The notes beneath the pieces are model-generated. The model did no database searches, had not been told where the DNA came from, and saw nothing but the letters and a program-made list of their open reading frames with translations. Position numbers and translations under genes: made by a program. This document shows, in pieces, positions 34,390-41,796 of a DNA stretch of 64,000 nt. Origin of the DNA: Anaerolinea sp. (GTDB lineage Bacteria; Chloroflexota; Anaerolineae; Anaerolineales; Anaerolineaceae); assembly GCA_029975055.1 (NCBI GenBank), contig JARKPU010000017.1, positions 1 through 64,000 on the forward strand, given 5' to 3'. Numbering within the stretch: the stretch's first letter is position 1; each line of letters starts with the position of its first letter.

Positions 34390-35927
34390 GTTCCACGCAG
34401 GAGGGGGGCAATTCCTCGGGCGGGCGCTTGTGGACACTCGCCGGGCTGCTGGTGGCGCTGGCCGGTTTTGCGCTCAGCCTGTGGACCGCGCTGACTTACT
34501 TTGAAGGCCTCCCGCACATCGAAGACGAGATCGCTTACGTCTGGCAGGCCAGGGTGATCGCTGAATCCGGGCGCATCACCACCCCAACACCCACCTGCCC
34601 CGAATGCTTCCTCGTGCCGTTCGTGGTGGATTACAACGGGCAGCGCTTTGGCAAGTACCCGCCCGGCTGGCCGGCGGCGCTGGCGCTGGGCGAGGCGGCG
34701 CACGCCCGCGTGCTGGTGAACCCCCTCCTGGCGGGGCTGAGCGTCTGGCTCATCTACCTGCTCGGCAAGCGCCTGTTCAACCCGCTCACCGGCTTGCTGG
34801 CGGCCTTGTTGACGGTGCTCTCGCCGTTCTTTTTGATGAACAGCGGCTCGCTGCTTTCGCATGCCTGGTCGCTGGTGCTGGCCCTGGGGTTCACGCTGGC
34901 CTGGCTGGATCTGTTTGGCCCGCCCCGGGGAATTCCCCGCTGGCTGACGATCAGCGTGGCCGGGTTGTGCCTGGGCGCGCTCGCACTCACCCGCCCGCTC
35001 ACAGCGGTGGGGGTGGCGCTGCCGTTTGGGGTGCATGCCGTTGTGCTTTTCGTGCGCGGCGGGCGCGCCGTGCGCCTGCGGCTGGCAGGCTTTGCGCTGC
35101 TGGCGGCGGCAGTGACGGGGCTGTACTTCCTCTGGCAATATGCCGTTACCGGCGACGCGCTGCTCAACCCGTATACGCTGTGGTGGCCGTATGATAAGGT
35201 GGGGTTTGGCCCCGGCGTGGGGGTGAGCGCCGAGGGCAATAGCCTGACGAAAGCGCTCTTCCATGCCCGCTTCAGCCTGGGCGTGGGCAGCCACGACCTG
35301 TTCGGCTGGCCCTATCTCTCCTATGTATTCCTTCCGTTTGGGCTGTTTGCCGGGAGGAAGAAACCCGGAGCCTGGCTGCTGGCCGGGACTGCGGCCGGAC
35401 TGGTGGCCGTTTACCTGCTGTACTGGACGCCCGCCTGGCTGTTTGGCCCGCGCTACTACTACGAAGGCCTGCCCGCGGCGGCGGTGCTCACGGCGGCGGG
35501 GATTGCCTGGCTGGCCGGGAAACCGGCCGCCCGTCAGAAGTGGCCGGCGAGGGCGCGGTTGGGGGCCGTCTGCCTGGCGGCGGGCATCTTGATCGCCGGG
35601 GATATTCTGTTTTACCTGCCCCTGCGCCTGCAAATGATGAAAGGCTTGTACGGCGTGCACGCATCCGACCTGGCCCCCTTCCAGACGGCTGAGGCGCGCA
35701 GCCTGCCGCCCACGCTGGTGATCGTCCACCCGAAGGATGATTGGATCGAATACGGCCGCCTGCTCGACCTGAGCAGCCCAATGCTCGACTCGCAGTTTAT
35801 CTTCACCATCAGCCAGGAGCCGGGCGATGATATGAGCGTGATCCGCGCGTTCCCGCAGCGCCTGGTGTGGGATTACTTCCCCGGGCGAATCAACCCGCTT
35901 CCGAAAATAGACGGAAATCACCAGTAG
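34386..35927 (+). CDS. GT39-like/GT-C membrane glycosyltransferase-like protein
   Basis: The protein has 513 residues with about ten to twelve membrane helices. The first extracytoplasmic loop carries the acidic HIEDEIAYVWQA motif that in GT39-like enzymes supplies catalytic acid residues. KYPPGWPAALAL and WLFGPRYYYEGLPA also match that group. Members transfer sugars from lipid phosphate donors on the outer face of the membrane; donor and acceptor are not known here. The gene overlaps rimO by four bases, so translation is likely coupled though the functions look unrelated. Confidence 0.72.
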   Translation: MSSTQEGGNSSGGRLWTLAGLLVALAGFALSLWTALTYFEGLPHIEDEIAYVWQARVIAESGRITTPTPTCPECFLVPFVVDYNGQRFGKYPPGWPAALALGEAAHARVLVNPLLAGLSVWLIYLLGKRLFNPLTGLLAALLTVLSPFFLMNSGSLLSHAWSLVLALGFTLAWLDLFGPPRGIPRWLTISVAGLCLGALALTRPLTAVGVALPFGVHAVVLFVRGGRAVRLRLAGFALLAAAVTGLYFLWQYAVTGDALLNPYTLWWPYDKVGFGPGVGVSAEGNSLTKALFHARFSLGVGSHDLFGWPYLSYVFLPFGLFAGRKKPGAWLLAGTAAGLVAVYLLYWTPAWLFGPRYYYEGLPAAAVLTAAGIAWLAGKPAARQKWPARARLGAVCLAAGILIAGDILFYLPLRLQMMKGLYGVHASDLAPFQTAEARSLPPTLVIVHPKDDWIEYGRLLDLSSPMLDSQFIFTISQEPGDDMSVIRAFPQRLVWDYFPGRINPLPKIDGNHQ

Positions 35928-35970
35928 ATTCCGGTAGATCTATATATATTGGAAGATCCAGGGAAGAGGA

Positions 35971-35984
35971 TCTGAGCGCGCTCA
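35971..35984. repeat. 14-bp perfect palindrome between convergent genes
   Basis: CTGAGCGCGCTCAG is self-complementary and covers the end of the CopD-like gene, next to the stop of the GT39-like gene. It may be part of a shared terminator stem; there is no T-run. Confidence 0.4.
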
Positions 35985-36497
35985 GGAGGCCCGCGCCAGG
36001 GCCGTCAGCGCGAGGACGAGCACCGAAAAGAGCAGGTTGAGGCGCAGGAGCAGCAGCTCGCGGTTCTCAAGGCGCGCAGTTTCCTCGACTGGAACCGCCT
36101 TGCCCACAGAGCGCAGCAGAGCCAGCCGGCGGATGGCAGGGAGCAAACCCCAGGTGTTGTAAGCGCTGAGGGCCACCATCACCAGTACGGCGATGTGCTT
36201 GCTGAGGATGGCGGCCGCCCAGGGGTTGTCGATCGCCAGGAAGCCGTTGTAGTTGGGGCTGGCGCTCATCTGGAACATGCCCGTGGCGCCCAGCACGGCC
36301 AGGCTCAGCCAGCCGGCGGTTTGTAGCCGCTGCTGGATTCTTCCCAGCAGGCTGCTGAAGGCGGTGGCATCGAGGCTCTTGCGCGCCGCCGGGAGGACGA
36401 AAAGCGACAATGCCGAAAGCCCGCCCAACCAGGCAATGGTGGCCAGCATGTGCAGCCAGTACATCAGAGCCAGGATGGCGGGCGGGATCTCTTTCAA
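35982..36497 (-). CDS. CopD-domain membrane protein
   Basis: The protein has about 171 residues with four or five membrane helices. The start ALMYWLHMLATIAWLGGLSA and later GATGMFQMSASPNYNG and LSKHIAVLVMVALSAY follow the CopD (copper resistance D) pattern, including conserved histidines that could bind copper or haem. Its role is only inferred. The best start is a TTG at 36497, which overlaps the stop of the upstream gene as TTGA and gives the usual PPAILALxYWLH lead-in; an ATG at 36464 would cut the first helix. It is the last gene of the minus-strand run. Confidence 0.7.
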   Translation of the reverse strand: MKEIPPAILALMYWLHMLATIAWLGGLSALSLFVLPAARKSLDATAFSSLLGRIQQRLQTAGWLSLAVLGATGMFQMSASPNYNGFLAIDNPWAAAILSKHIAVLVMVALSAYNTWGLLPAIRRLALLRSVGKAVPVEETARLENRELLLLRLNLLFSVLVLALTALARAS

Positions 36498-37726
36498 GGC
36501 GCGGGCGTATCGCTGGGGGTCGCGGTGGGCGGCTCGGGCGTGGCGGACGGTGTATCGGTGATGGCCGCTGCCTGTGTATTGGTGGGCGTGGGCGCGCCCG
36601 GGGTGGGGGTGAGGGTGGGCGTGCCGGTTGGCGCCTGGGTTGGCTCGGGGGGGTGGCAAAGCTGATAAACCGCCGTCGCCGTCGGCTCGAGGGTGGCATC
36701 GGGGCCGATCTGGAAGGATGCTTCGTACTGGTCCACGGCTTCACAATACTTGCCTTCGGCGGCCAGTTTGTTGCCCCATTGATACAGCGCGATGCGGTAG
36801 CGTTCCATCGCGGTGGTGCCTGAGGCATCGCGCAGGCCTGGGAAATACGGGGCAACCTGAGCGAAGTAGAAAACCACCTGATCCCAGCGCGCGCCCCAAT
36901 AGGCGGCGCCGGTCAGGTACATGCGCGCCCACGAACGCACGCCGTTGGCGTCCACATCCAGCGGGGCGAAGCGTTCGACCAGCGCCAGGTCATAGAGGCC
37001 CTCTTCGAGCGCGCCGGCGTTGATCTTGGCCAGCCCGCGGAAGCGCAGCGCCGTGTAGTACATCCCGTCCACCTCAATGGTGCGGTAGTTGATGTTCTTG
37101 TTGCGCAGCGTGTCGAGCACATCCAGGGCTTTGAACCAATCCTGGTTGTTGATCAATTGCCGGGCGTTGTTGAAGATTTCCTCTTCGGCGCGCATATCGG
37201 GCGTGGGCGTGAAGGTGGGCAGGGCGGTGGGGGCAGAGGCGGTCGGCGTTTTGGAAACGGCGATCGCCAGCATCACTTCGGTCAGCTTTTCTTGCGCAGA
37301 TGGGAAATTCGGGTCGAGCTGGATGACGTATTCGAAGCGCTTGAGCGCCATCTCGTAATTCCCGGCAGCCCGGTCTTGCAGACCGAGCATGAACTGCTCG
37401 GTGGCCAGGGTGGCAATTTGCTCGGCGCTGGCCGAGGAGCGCAGCTTCATGGCCGATTGGTAGCCGATGAAGGCGCCCAGCGCGCCGAGCAGGAAGATGA
37501 GCAAAACGCCGCCCACCACCCAGGGCCATCGGCGCGAGCGTTCGGGCTTGTTGGGGGTGGTGTCAATTTCCTCGGCGGCGGAAACCCGTTCGGGGCCGGC
37601 AGGTTCCGCGCCTTGAACGGGCGGTTCGGCGGGCGTGGCGTTCAACGCCACGGGTTGTGTGGCATCCAGGTCCTCAGCCGGAGCAGGTTTGACGGGCTGA
37701 GTGTTTTCAATGTTAGGATCGAGCAT
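36494..37726 (-). CDS. Single-pass membrane protein with TPR-like domain and Thr-Pro tail
   Basis: The protein has 410 residues: a cytoplasmic acidic/Pro-rich N-terminus (1-65), one membrane helix (about 67-90), then helical repeats outside. These are TPR-like, for example QFMLGLQDRAAGNYEMALKR and CEAVDQYEASFQIGP, broken by a Thr/Pro spacer near 165-180. The chain ends in a long Thr-Pro tail. Such tails often span surface layers or cell wall. No enzyme motif is visible. It follows murJ by 33 bases and overlaps the CopD-like gene. Its layout resembles the protein encoded at 40018-41745, and the pair bracket murJ. Confidence 0.65.
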   Translation of the reverse strand: MLDPNIENTQPVKPAPAEDLDATQPVALNATPAEPPVQGAEPAGPERVSAAEEIDTTPNKPERSRRWPWVVGGVLLIFLLGALGAFIGYQSAMKLRSSASAEQIATLATEQFMLGLQDRAAGNYEMALKRFEYVIQLDPNFPSAQEKLTEVMLAIAVSKTPTASAPTALPTFTPTPDMRAEEEIFNNARQLINNQDWFKALDVLDTLRNKNINYRTIEVDGMYYTALRFRGLAKINAGALEEGLYDLALVERFAPLDVDANGVRSWARMYLTGAAYWGARWDQVVFYFAQVAPYFPGLRDASGTTAMERYRIALYQWGNKLAAEGKYCEAVDQYEASFQIGPDATLEPTATAVYQLCHPPEPTQAPTGTPTLTPTPGAPTPTNTQAAAITDTPSATPEPPTATPSDTPAP

Positions 37727-37759
37727 GGGGCCTATTATACCCTAAGAAATACGCGCATT

Positions 37760-39307
37760 TCACAGGCGCAGGAGCAGACGCAGTTCCTTCCAGATGAACG
37801 GAACAGCCAGCAGCATGCCAACCCCAAGCCCGGCCAGGCCGGAAATGAGCGGGCGCGCCTGGAGGGCCGGGATGGATTGGATCAGCAGGGCGGCCCCGCC
37901 GCCGGTGACTGCGGCCAGGACGGCCCGCAGAAGCGCCCCGCCGGGCTGGAAGGGCCGCTGCAGCCGCCGCGCCAGGATGCCAAGCAGCACGAGCGCCTGC
38001 AGGGTGAAGCAGATTGCATCGGTCAGGCTGATGCCGGCCGGCCCAAGCGGGCGGTAGAGCAGCAGGCCCAGGCCAATGTAAGCGAGTAGGTTAACTCCGC
38101 CCGTCAGCAGCGGGGTCAGCGCGTCTTTCCGGGCGTAGAACGAGCGCGAAGCCACTTCCATGAGCGAATGGCCCAGCAGGCCCGCCATGAAGCCGCGCGT
38201 AATCCACACCAGCACCTGGGTGCCTTGCGGGCCAAAATCGAATACCACCCCCAGCAGCGGCCCTAACCCGGCCCCCAGAACCGCAGCCACCGGGATGGTC
38301 AGCCCGGCCAGCACGCGGATGGCGCGATCGATGGAGGCGTGAAACTCGGCGCGCTGGTCGAGGGCGGCCATGCCGGAGAGCGTGGGCAGCAGAGCCGTGC
38401 CGATGGCCGTGCCGATGAGTGTTTCGGGCACCTGCTGGAGCATCCAGCCGTAGGTGAGCAAGGTGACCGCCCCGGCGGCCAGGCGTGAGGCCAGGTTATC
38501 GCGGATGAGGAAGATGAGCTGGATGAAAAACACGGTGAGGATGCGCGGACCGAGCAAGCGCAGCACCTGGCGCACCGGCTGGGTTCGCAGGCCAAGCGAA
38601 GGGATCCAATGAAAGCGGTGGCGCAGCAGCGCCGGTACCTGGATACCCAGGTGCAGCACGGCGCCGATGATGACGCCGTACACCAGCCCGTGCACGCCCA
38701 ACCCAAAGGCCGGCAGCCTCAGCACTGAGATCGTATAAGCCTGCGAGGGTTCGGGGGCCAGCACGGTGGCGCCGAAAATCTGGCCCACGTTATAGAGGAT
38801 GGGCGCCATCGCCGGGAAGAGAAAGTGCTGGTTGGCCTGCAGGCCCGACATGACCAGCCCGGATATGGAGAAGATCAGGGTGGCGATCAGGTTCAGGCGC
38901 ATCAGCTCGATGACCACATCCTGCTGTTGGTTGCCGAACCCCGGCGCCACGCCCAGTTCGGAGCGCACCAGCGGGGCGGCAATGACCGCCACGACGATCG
39001 ATATGCCGGCCGTGACCAGGAAGACCAGGTTGAGGATGCGCGAGAACAGATCCCAGGCCGGGCGGCGGCCTTCGGTGGTGAGGGTGGAGGTGAAGATTGG
39101 GATGAGCGCCATCGCCAGCGCCCCGCCAGAGATGAGCGCATACAGCAGGTCGGGGACGTTGTTGGCCACGTTGAAAGCGTCTAATTCGCGCGAGAGGCCG
39201 AACTGGCGCGCGATGATCACCTGGCGGATGAAGGCAACCGCTTTATCGAGGGCGAAGAAAGCCGCCAGCAGGATAGAGATGCGGGTGACGTGGGTGAGCC
39301 GTTTCAT
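37760..39307 (-). CDS. murJ: MurJ/MviN-like lipid II flippase
   Basis: The protein has about 515 residues and around 14 membrane helices. The N-terminal half has RISILLAAFFALDKAVAFIR, then RQFGLSRELDAFNVANNVPD and GALAMALIPIF, which are MurJ hallmarks; QVPETLIGTAIGTALLPTLS and FYARKDALTPLL follow. It should flip lipid II to the outside for peptidoglycan synthesis. I placed the start at the ATG at 39307, which overlaps the racemase stop by ATGA; an ATG at 39322 is also in frame. An adjacent racemase gene may supply a D-amino acid for the same wall. Confidence 0.9.
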   Translation of the reverse strand: MKRLTHVTRISILLAAFFALDKAVAFIRQVIIARQFGLSRELDAFNVANNVPDLLYALISGGALAMALIPIFTSTLTTEGRRPAWDLFSRILNLVFLVTAGISIVVAVIAAPLVRSELGVAPGFGNQQQDVVIELMRLNLIATLIFSISGLVMSGLQANQHFLFPAMAPILYNVGQIFGATVLAPEPSQAYTISVLRLPAFGLGVHGLVYGVIIGAVLHLGIQVPALLRHRFHWIPSLGLRTQPVRQVLRLLGPRILTVFFIQLIFLIRDNLASRLAAGAVTLLTYGWMLQQVPETLIGTAIGTALLPTLSGMAALDQRAEFHASIDRAIRVLAGLTIPVAAVLGAGLGPLLGVVFDFGPQGTQVLVWITRGFMAGLLGHSLMEVASRSFYARKDALTPLLTGGVNLLAYIGLGLLLYRPLGPAGISLTDAICFTLQALVLLGILARRLQRPFQPGGALLRAVLAAVTGGGAALLIQSIPALQARPLISGLAGLGVGMLLAVPFIWKELRLLLRL

Positions 39308-39999
39308 GGGCTGGTCAGCCATGCGGCGGCTGCCTCGGCGTGGATGCGCGTGGTATCGAAGAGCGTGACGGGGCTGTCTTCCTGGCTCACCAGCAGGCCG
39401 ATCTCGGTGCAGCCCAGGATGATGCCCTGCGCGCCCCGCGCCGCCAGGGCGTGAATCGAGCGGCGGTAAGCAGCCCGCGATTCGGCGCGCAGCTCTCCGA
39501 GGACCAGTTCCTCGAAGATGACGCGGTGGATCATCCGGCGTTCTTCCGGCGGCGGGATGAGCACCTCCAGGCCGAAGCTCTGCTCCAGCCGGTCTTTATA
39601 GAACCCTTCTTCCATGGTGTAGCGCGTTCCGAGCAGGCCGATGCGCCGGATACCCGCGGCAGATACGTTCCGGGCGGTCGCATCGGCGATGTGCAGCAGC
39701 CTCACGCCGGATGCGGCCTCGATTTGCGGGGCGAGCTTGTGCATCGTGTTGGTGCAGAGCACGATCAGCCCGGCTCCGCCGCGTTCGAGGCGGCGGGCGG
39801 CATCGGCCAGCACCTCGCCGGCTTCATCCCAGCGGTTTTCTCGCTGCATGTGCTCGATCTCGGCGAAATCTACCGAGAAGAGCAGGCAGCGCGCCGAGTG
39901 GAGCGGGCCAAGGGCGGCGCGCACGGCTTCATTGATGATGCGGTAGTATTCGGCGGTCGATTCCCAGCTCATACCGCCGATCAGGCCGAGAATTTTCAT
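39304..39999 (-). CDS. Aspartate/glutamate racemase family protein
   Basis: The protein has 231 residues, typical of the cofactor-independent Asp/Glu racemases. The two active-site cysteines are C82 in VLCTNTMHKL and C197 in ILGCTEIGLL. The N-terminus is ILGLIGGMSWESTAEYY. It interconverts L- and D-aspartate or a related acid; D-amino acids feed peptidoglycan, which fits the overlapping murJ. The amino acid used cannot be told from the sequence. It is 18 bases downstream of the coiled-coil/TM protein gene. Confidence 0.88.
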   Translation of the reverse strand: MKILGLIGGMSWESTAEYYRIINEAVRAALGPLHSARCLLFSVDFAEIEHMQRENRWDEAGEVLADAARRLERGGAGLIVLCTNTMHKLAPQIEAASGVRLLHIADATARNVSAAGIRRIGLLGTRYTMEEGFYKDRLEQSFGLEVLIPPPEERRMIHRVIFEELVLGELRAESRAAYRRSIHALAARGAQGIILGCTEIGLLVSQEDSPVTLFDTTRIHAEAAAAWLTSP

Positions 40000-40017
40000 G
40001 AGGTCAGGCCTTTGTGT

Positions 40018-41745
40018 TTACTTCAAGTCGGCGACGAGGATCCAGCCGAGGATGGTGCGCGTCTCGCCGACATATTCGATGAAGAGGCACTCGCGCGAGA
40101 GGGTGTCGAAGGTGCGCTCCACGGGCATCAGGCGCACCACGCCGCCTTCAGGGATCTGCGCGATGGCGGTGTATTCCTCGTAGCAGCCGTTGCGGGCCCA
40201 CACCCGGCGCGCCACCGTGGCCGTGAACGGCGTGGGGGTGATGGTGGGCGTGCTGGTAGGGCGCGGGGTGGGCGTGTAGGTGGGGCTGGGCGAGGGCGTG
40301 GGGGTGTGGGTGGCGGTGGCCGTGGGCGTGGGGGTGGCCGTGGGGGTGAGTGAAACAATATAGGCGCGCACCTGGTTGACCCCCAGCCAGATCAGCAGGA
40401 AGACGATTGCCGCCGCCAGCACACCGGCGCCGATCTTGAGGCCCAAGATGGTGTTGTTATACGGCCCGAGCGAGCGGTTGAGCTCGATCACGCCCGGGTC
40501 GTTGGGGTAGCGTGCGCGCAGGTCGGCGCTGAGGCGGGCGGCCGAGATGGGCCAGGTGCGATTGGCATCCAGCACCGAGCGCGCCTGCTCGAGCTGGTCT
40601 TCATAGCGGGCCACTTCGGTGAGGATTCGATCGATATCGGCCTGCATCTGGTCGAGGTCATCGCCGTTGTACCCCAGGCCGCGGATCTGATCGATGGTCT
40701 GGCGGGCCTGGCGCGCCCGGCTGCGGGCGGCTTCGATCGTTTGAGCGCGGGCGGCCTGCAGCTTGAGCGATTGCACCTGGTCTTTGAGCGGGGCGGCAAT
40801 GCGCGGGGCGGCGCTTTCGAGCTGCGAGCGCAGTTGCAGCAGCACAGGGTTTTGCCCGTACTTCAGCGAGAGGCTGTCGAGCGTGGAACGCGCCTGGGCA
40901 ACGGCTTTCGGGTCGAGCACGGTGGCGTTGAGCGCCTCGATGCTCTGCTGGATCTGCTCGCGCTCTTTGAGGAGCAGCTGCAGGCGCTCGGTGTAGCGCG
41001 GCAGCCCGGTGGCCTGGGCGGCCGTCTCCACCCGGTCGATGCCCTCGTCCATCTGGCCGGAGGCGAAAAGCTGCATGCCCTCGTTATAGACGTTCTCGGC
41101 GTCGATGTTCTGCTGCAGCTTCTGCTCGAATTCGGTGCCTTCCTGCCAGCGCTGGATGCCATACTGTTGGAGGATGTTCTGGGCGCGCATCAGCAGGGCC
41201 ATCGCATCCTGGTAGCGGCCCAGGCGGGCGGCCGATTGAGCCTTGCCGAAAGCGCTGGCAGCATCGGCGGGCAGCGCCACGGCCGGGATGTAGCCGGTGC
41301 GCAGATAGCCTTCGGCCTCGCTGCGGTGCTGGCGCGCGCGGTCCCAATCCGGCTCGATGGTCAGCACCTGGTCGTAGAGCTTGATGGCCTCGGTGTAGCG
41401 CCCGCCGTAGAAGAGCTTTTCGGCTTCTTCCATCGATTCCTGCGCATAGGGGTTGTGCTGGCGCTCATCGCTGCGCGGGCGGGGCTGGGTGACGCCGGTT
41501 TCGGGCAGGGGCGGCATGGCGCCCGGCAGCGGAACGGCGTTCTGCTCGCCGCCGCGCAGGCGCGCGCGCACGTCTTGAAAGCGCTTCTGCACCTGGCCGC
41601 GGGCGTCGGCATCCAGGGCCTGGAATTCGGGGGAATTGATCAGGTCGTCCAGGTCAACCGAAAGGCGGCGCAGTTCGCCTGCCGGGGGGTTCTCTTGCTC
41701 CAGCAGCCGGTCGGCGCGGGCAATGAGTTGATCGAGGTCTTCCAT
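40018..41745 (-). CDS. Helical-repeat/coiled-coil protein with TM segment, Thr-Pro linker and C-terminal domain
   Basis: The protein has 575 residues. Residues of about 1-410 are helical: TPR-like repeats (AEKLFYGGRYTEAIKLYDQV, MQLFASGQMDEGIDRV) and coiled-coil stretches rich in Gln, Glu and Arg. A membrane helix (about 432-455) follows, then a Thr-Pro linker (about 462-500), and a last small domain of about 70 residues with two Cys (RNGCYEEY, LSRECLFIEY) and SH3-like strands. There is no signal peptide, so the repeats should be cytoplasmic and the last domain outside. It is 51 bases downstream of the tandem kinase gene and may be its target; that is inference. Confidence 0.68.
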   Translation of the reverse strand: MEDLDQLIARADRLLEQENPPAGELRRLSVDLDDLINSPEFQALDADARGQVQKRFQDVRARLRGGEQNAVPLPGAMPPLPETGVTQPRPRSDERQHNPYAQESMEEAEKLFYGGRYTEAIKLYDQVLTIEPDWDRARQHRSEAEGYLRTGYIPAVALPADAASAFGKAQSAARLGRYQDAMALLMRAQNILQQYGIQRWQEGTEFEQKLQQNIDAENVYNEGMQLFASGQMDEGIDRVETAAQATGLPRYTERLQLLLKEREQIQQSIEALNATVLDPKAVAQARSTLDSLSLKYGQNPVLLQLRSQLESAAPRIAAPLKDQVQSLKLQAARAQTIEAARSRARQARQTIDQIRGLGYNGDDLDQMQADIDRILTEVARYEDQLEQARSVLDANRTWPISAARLSADLRARYPNDPGVIELNRSLGPYNNTILGLKIGAGVLAAAIVFLLIWLGVNQVRAYIVSLTPTATPTPTATATHTPTPSPSPTYTPTPRPTSTPTITPTPFTATVARRVWARNGCYEEYTAIAQIPEGGVVRLMPVERTFDTLSRECLFIEYVGETRTILGWILVADLK

Positions 41746-41796
41746 CGGTGATGGTCCTTTGTTCGTAGGGGTCGCTGGGCTTCTGGTATCAGGATT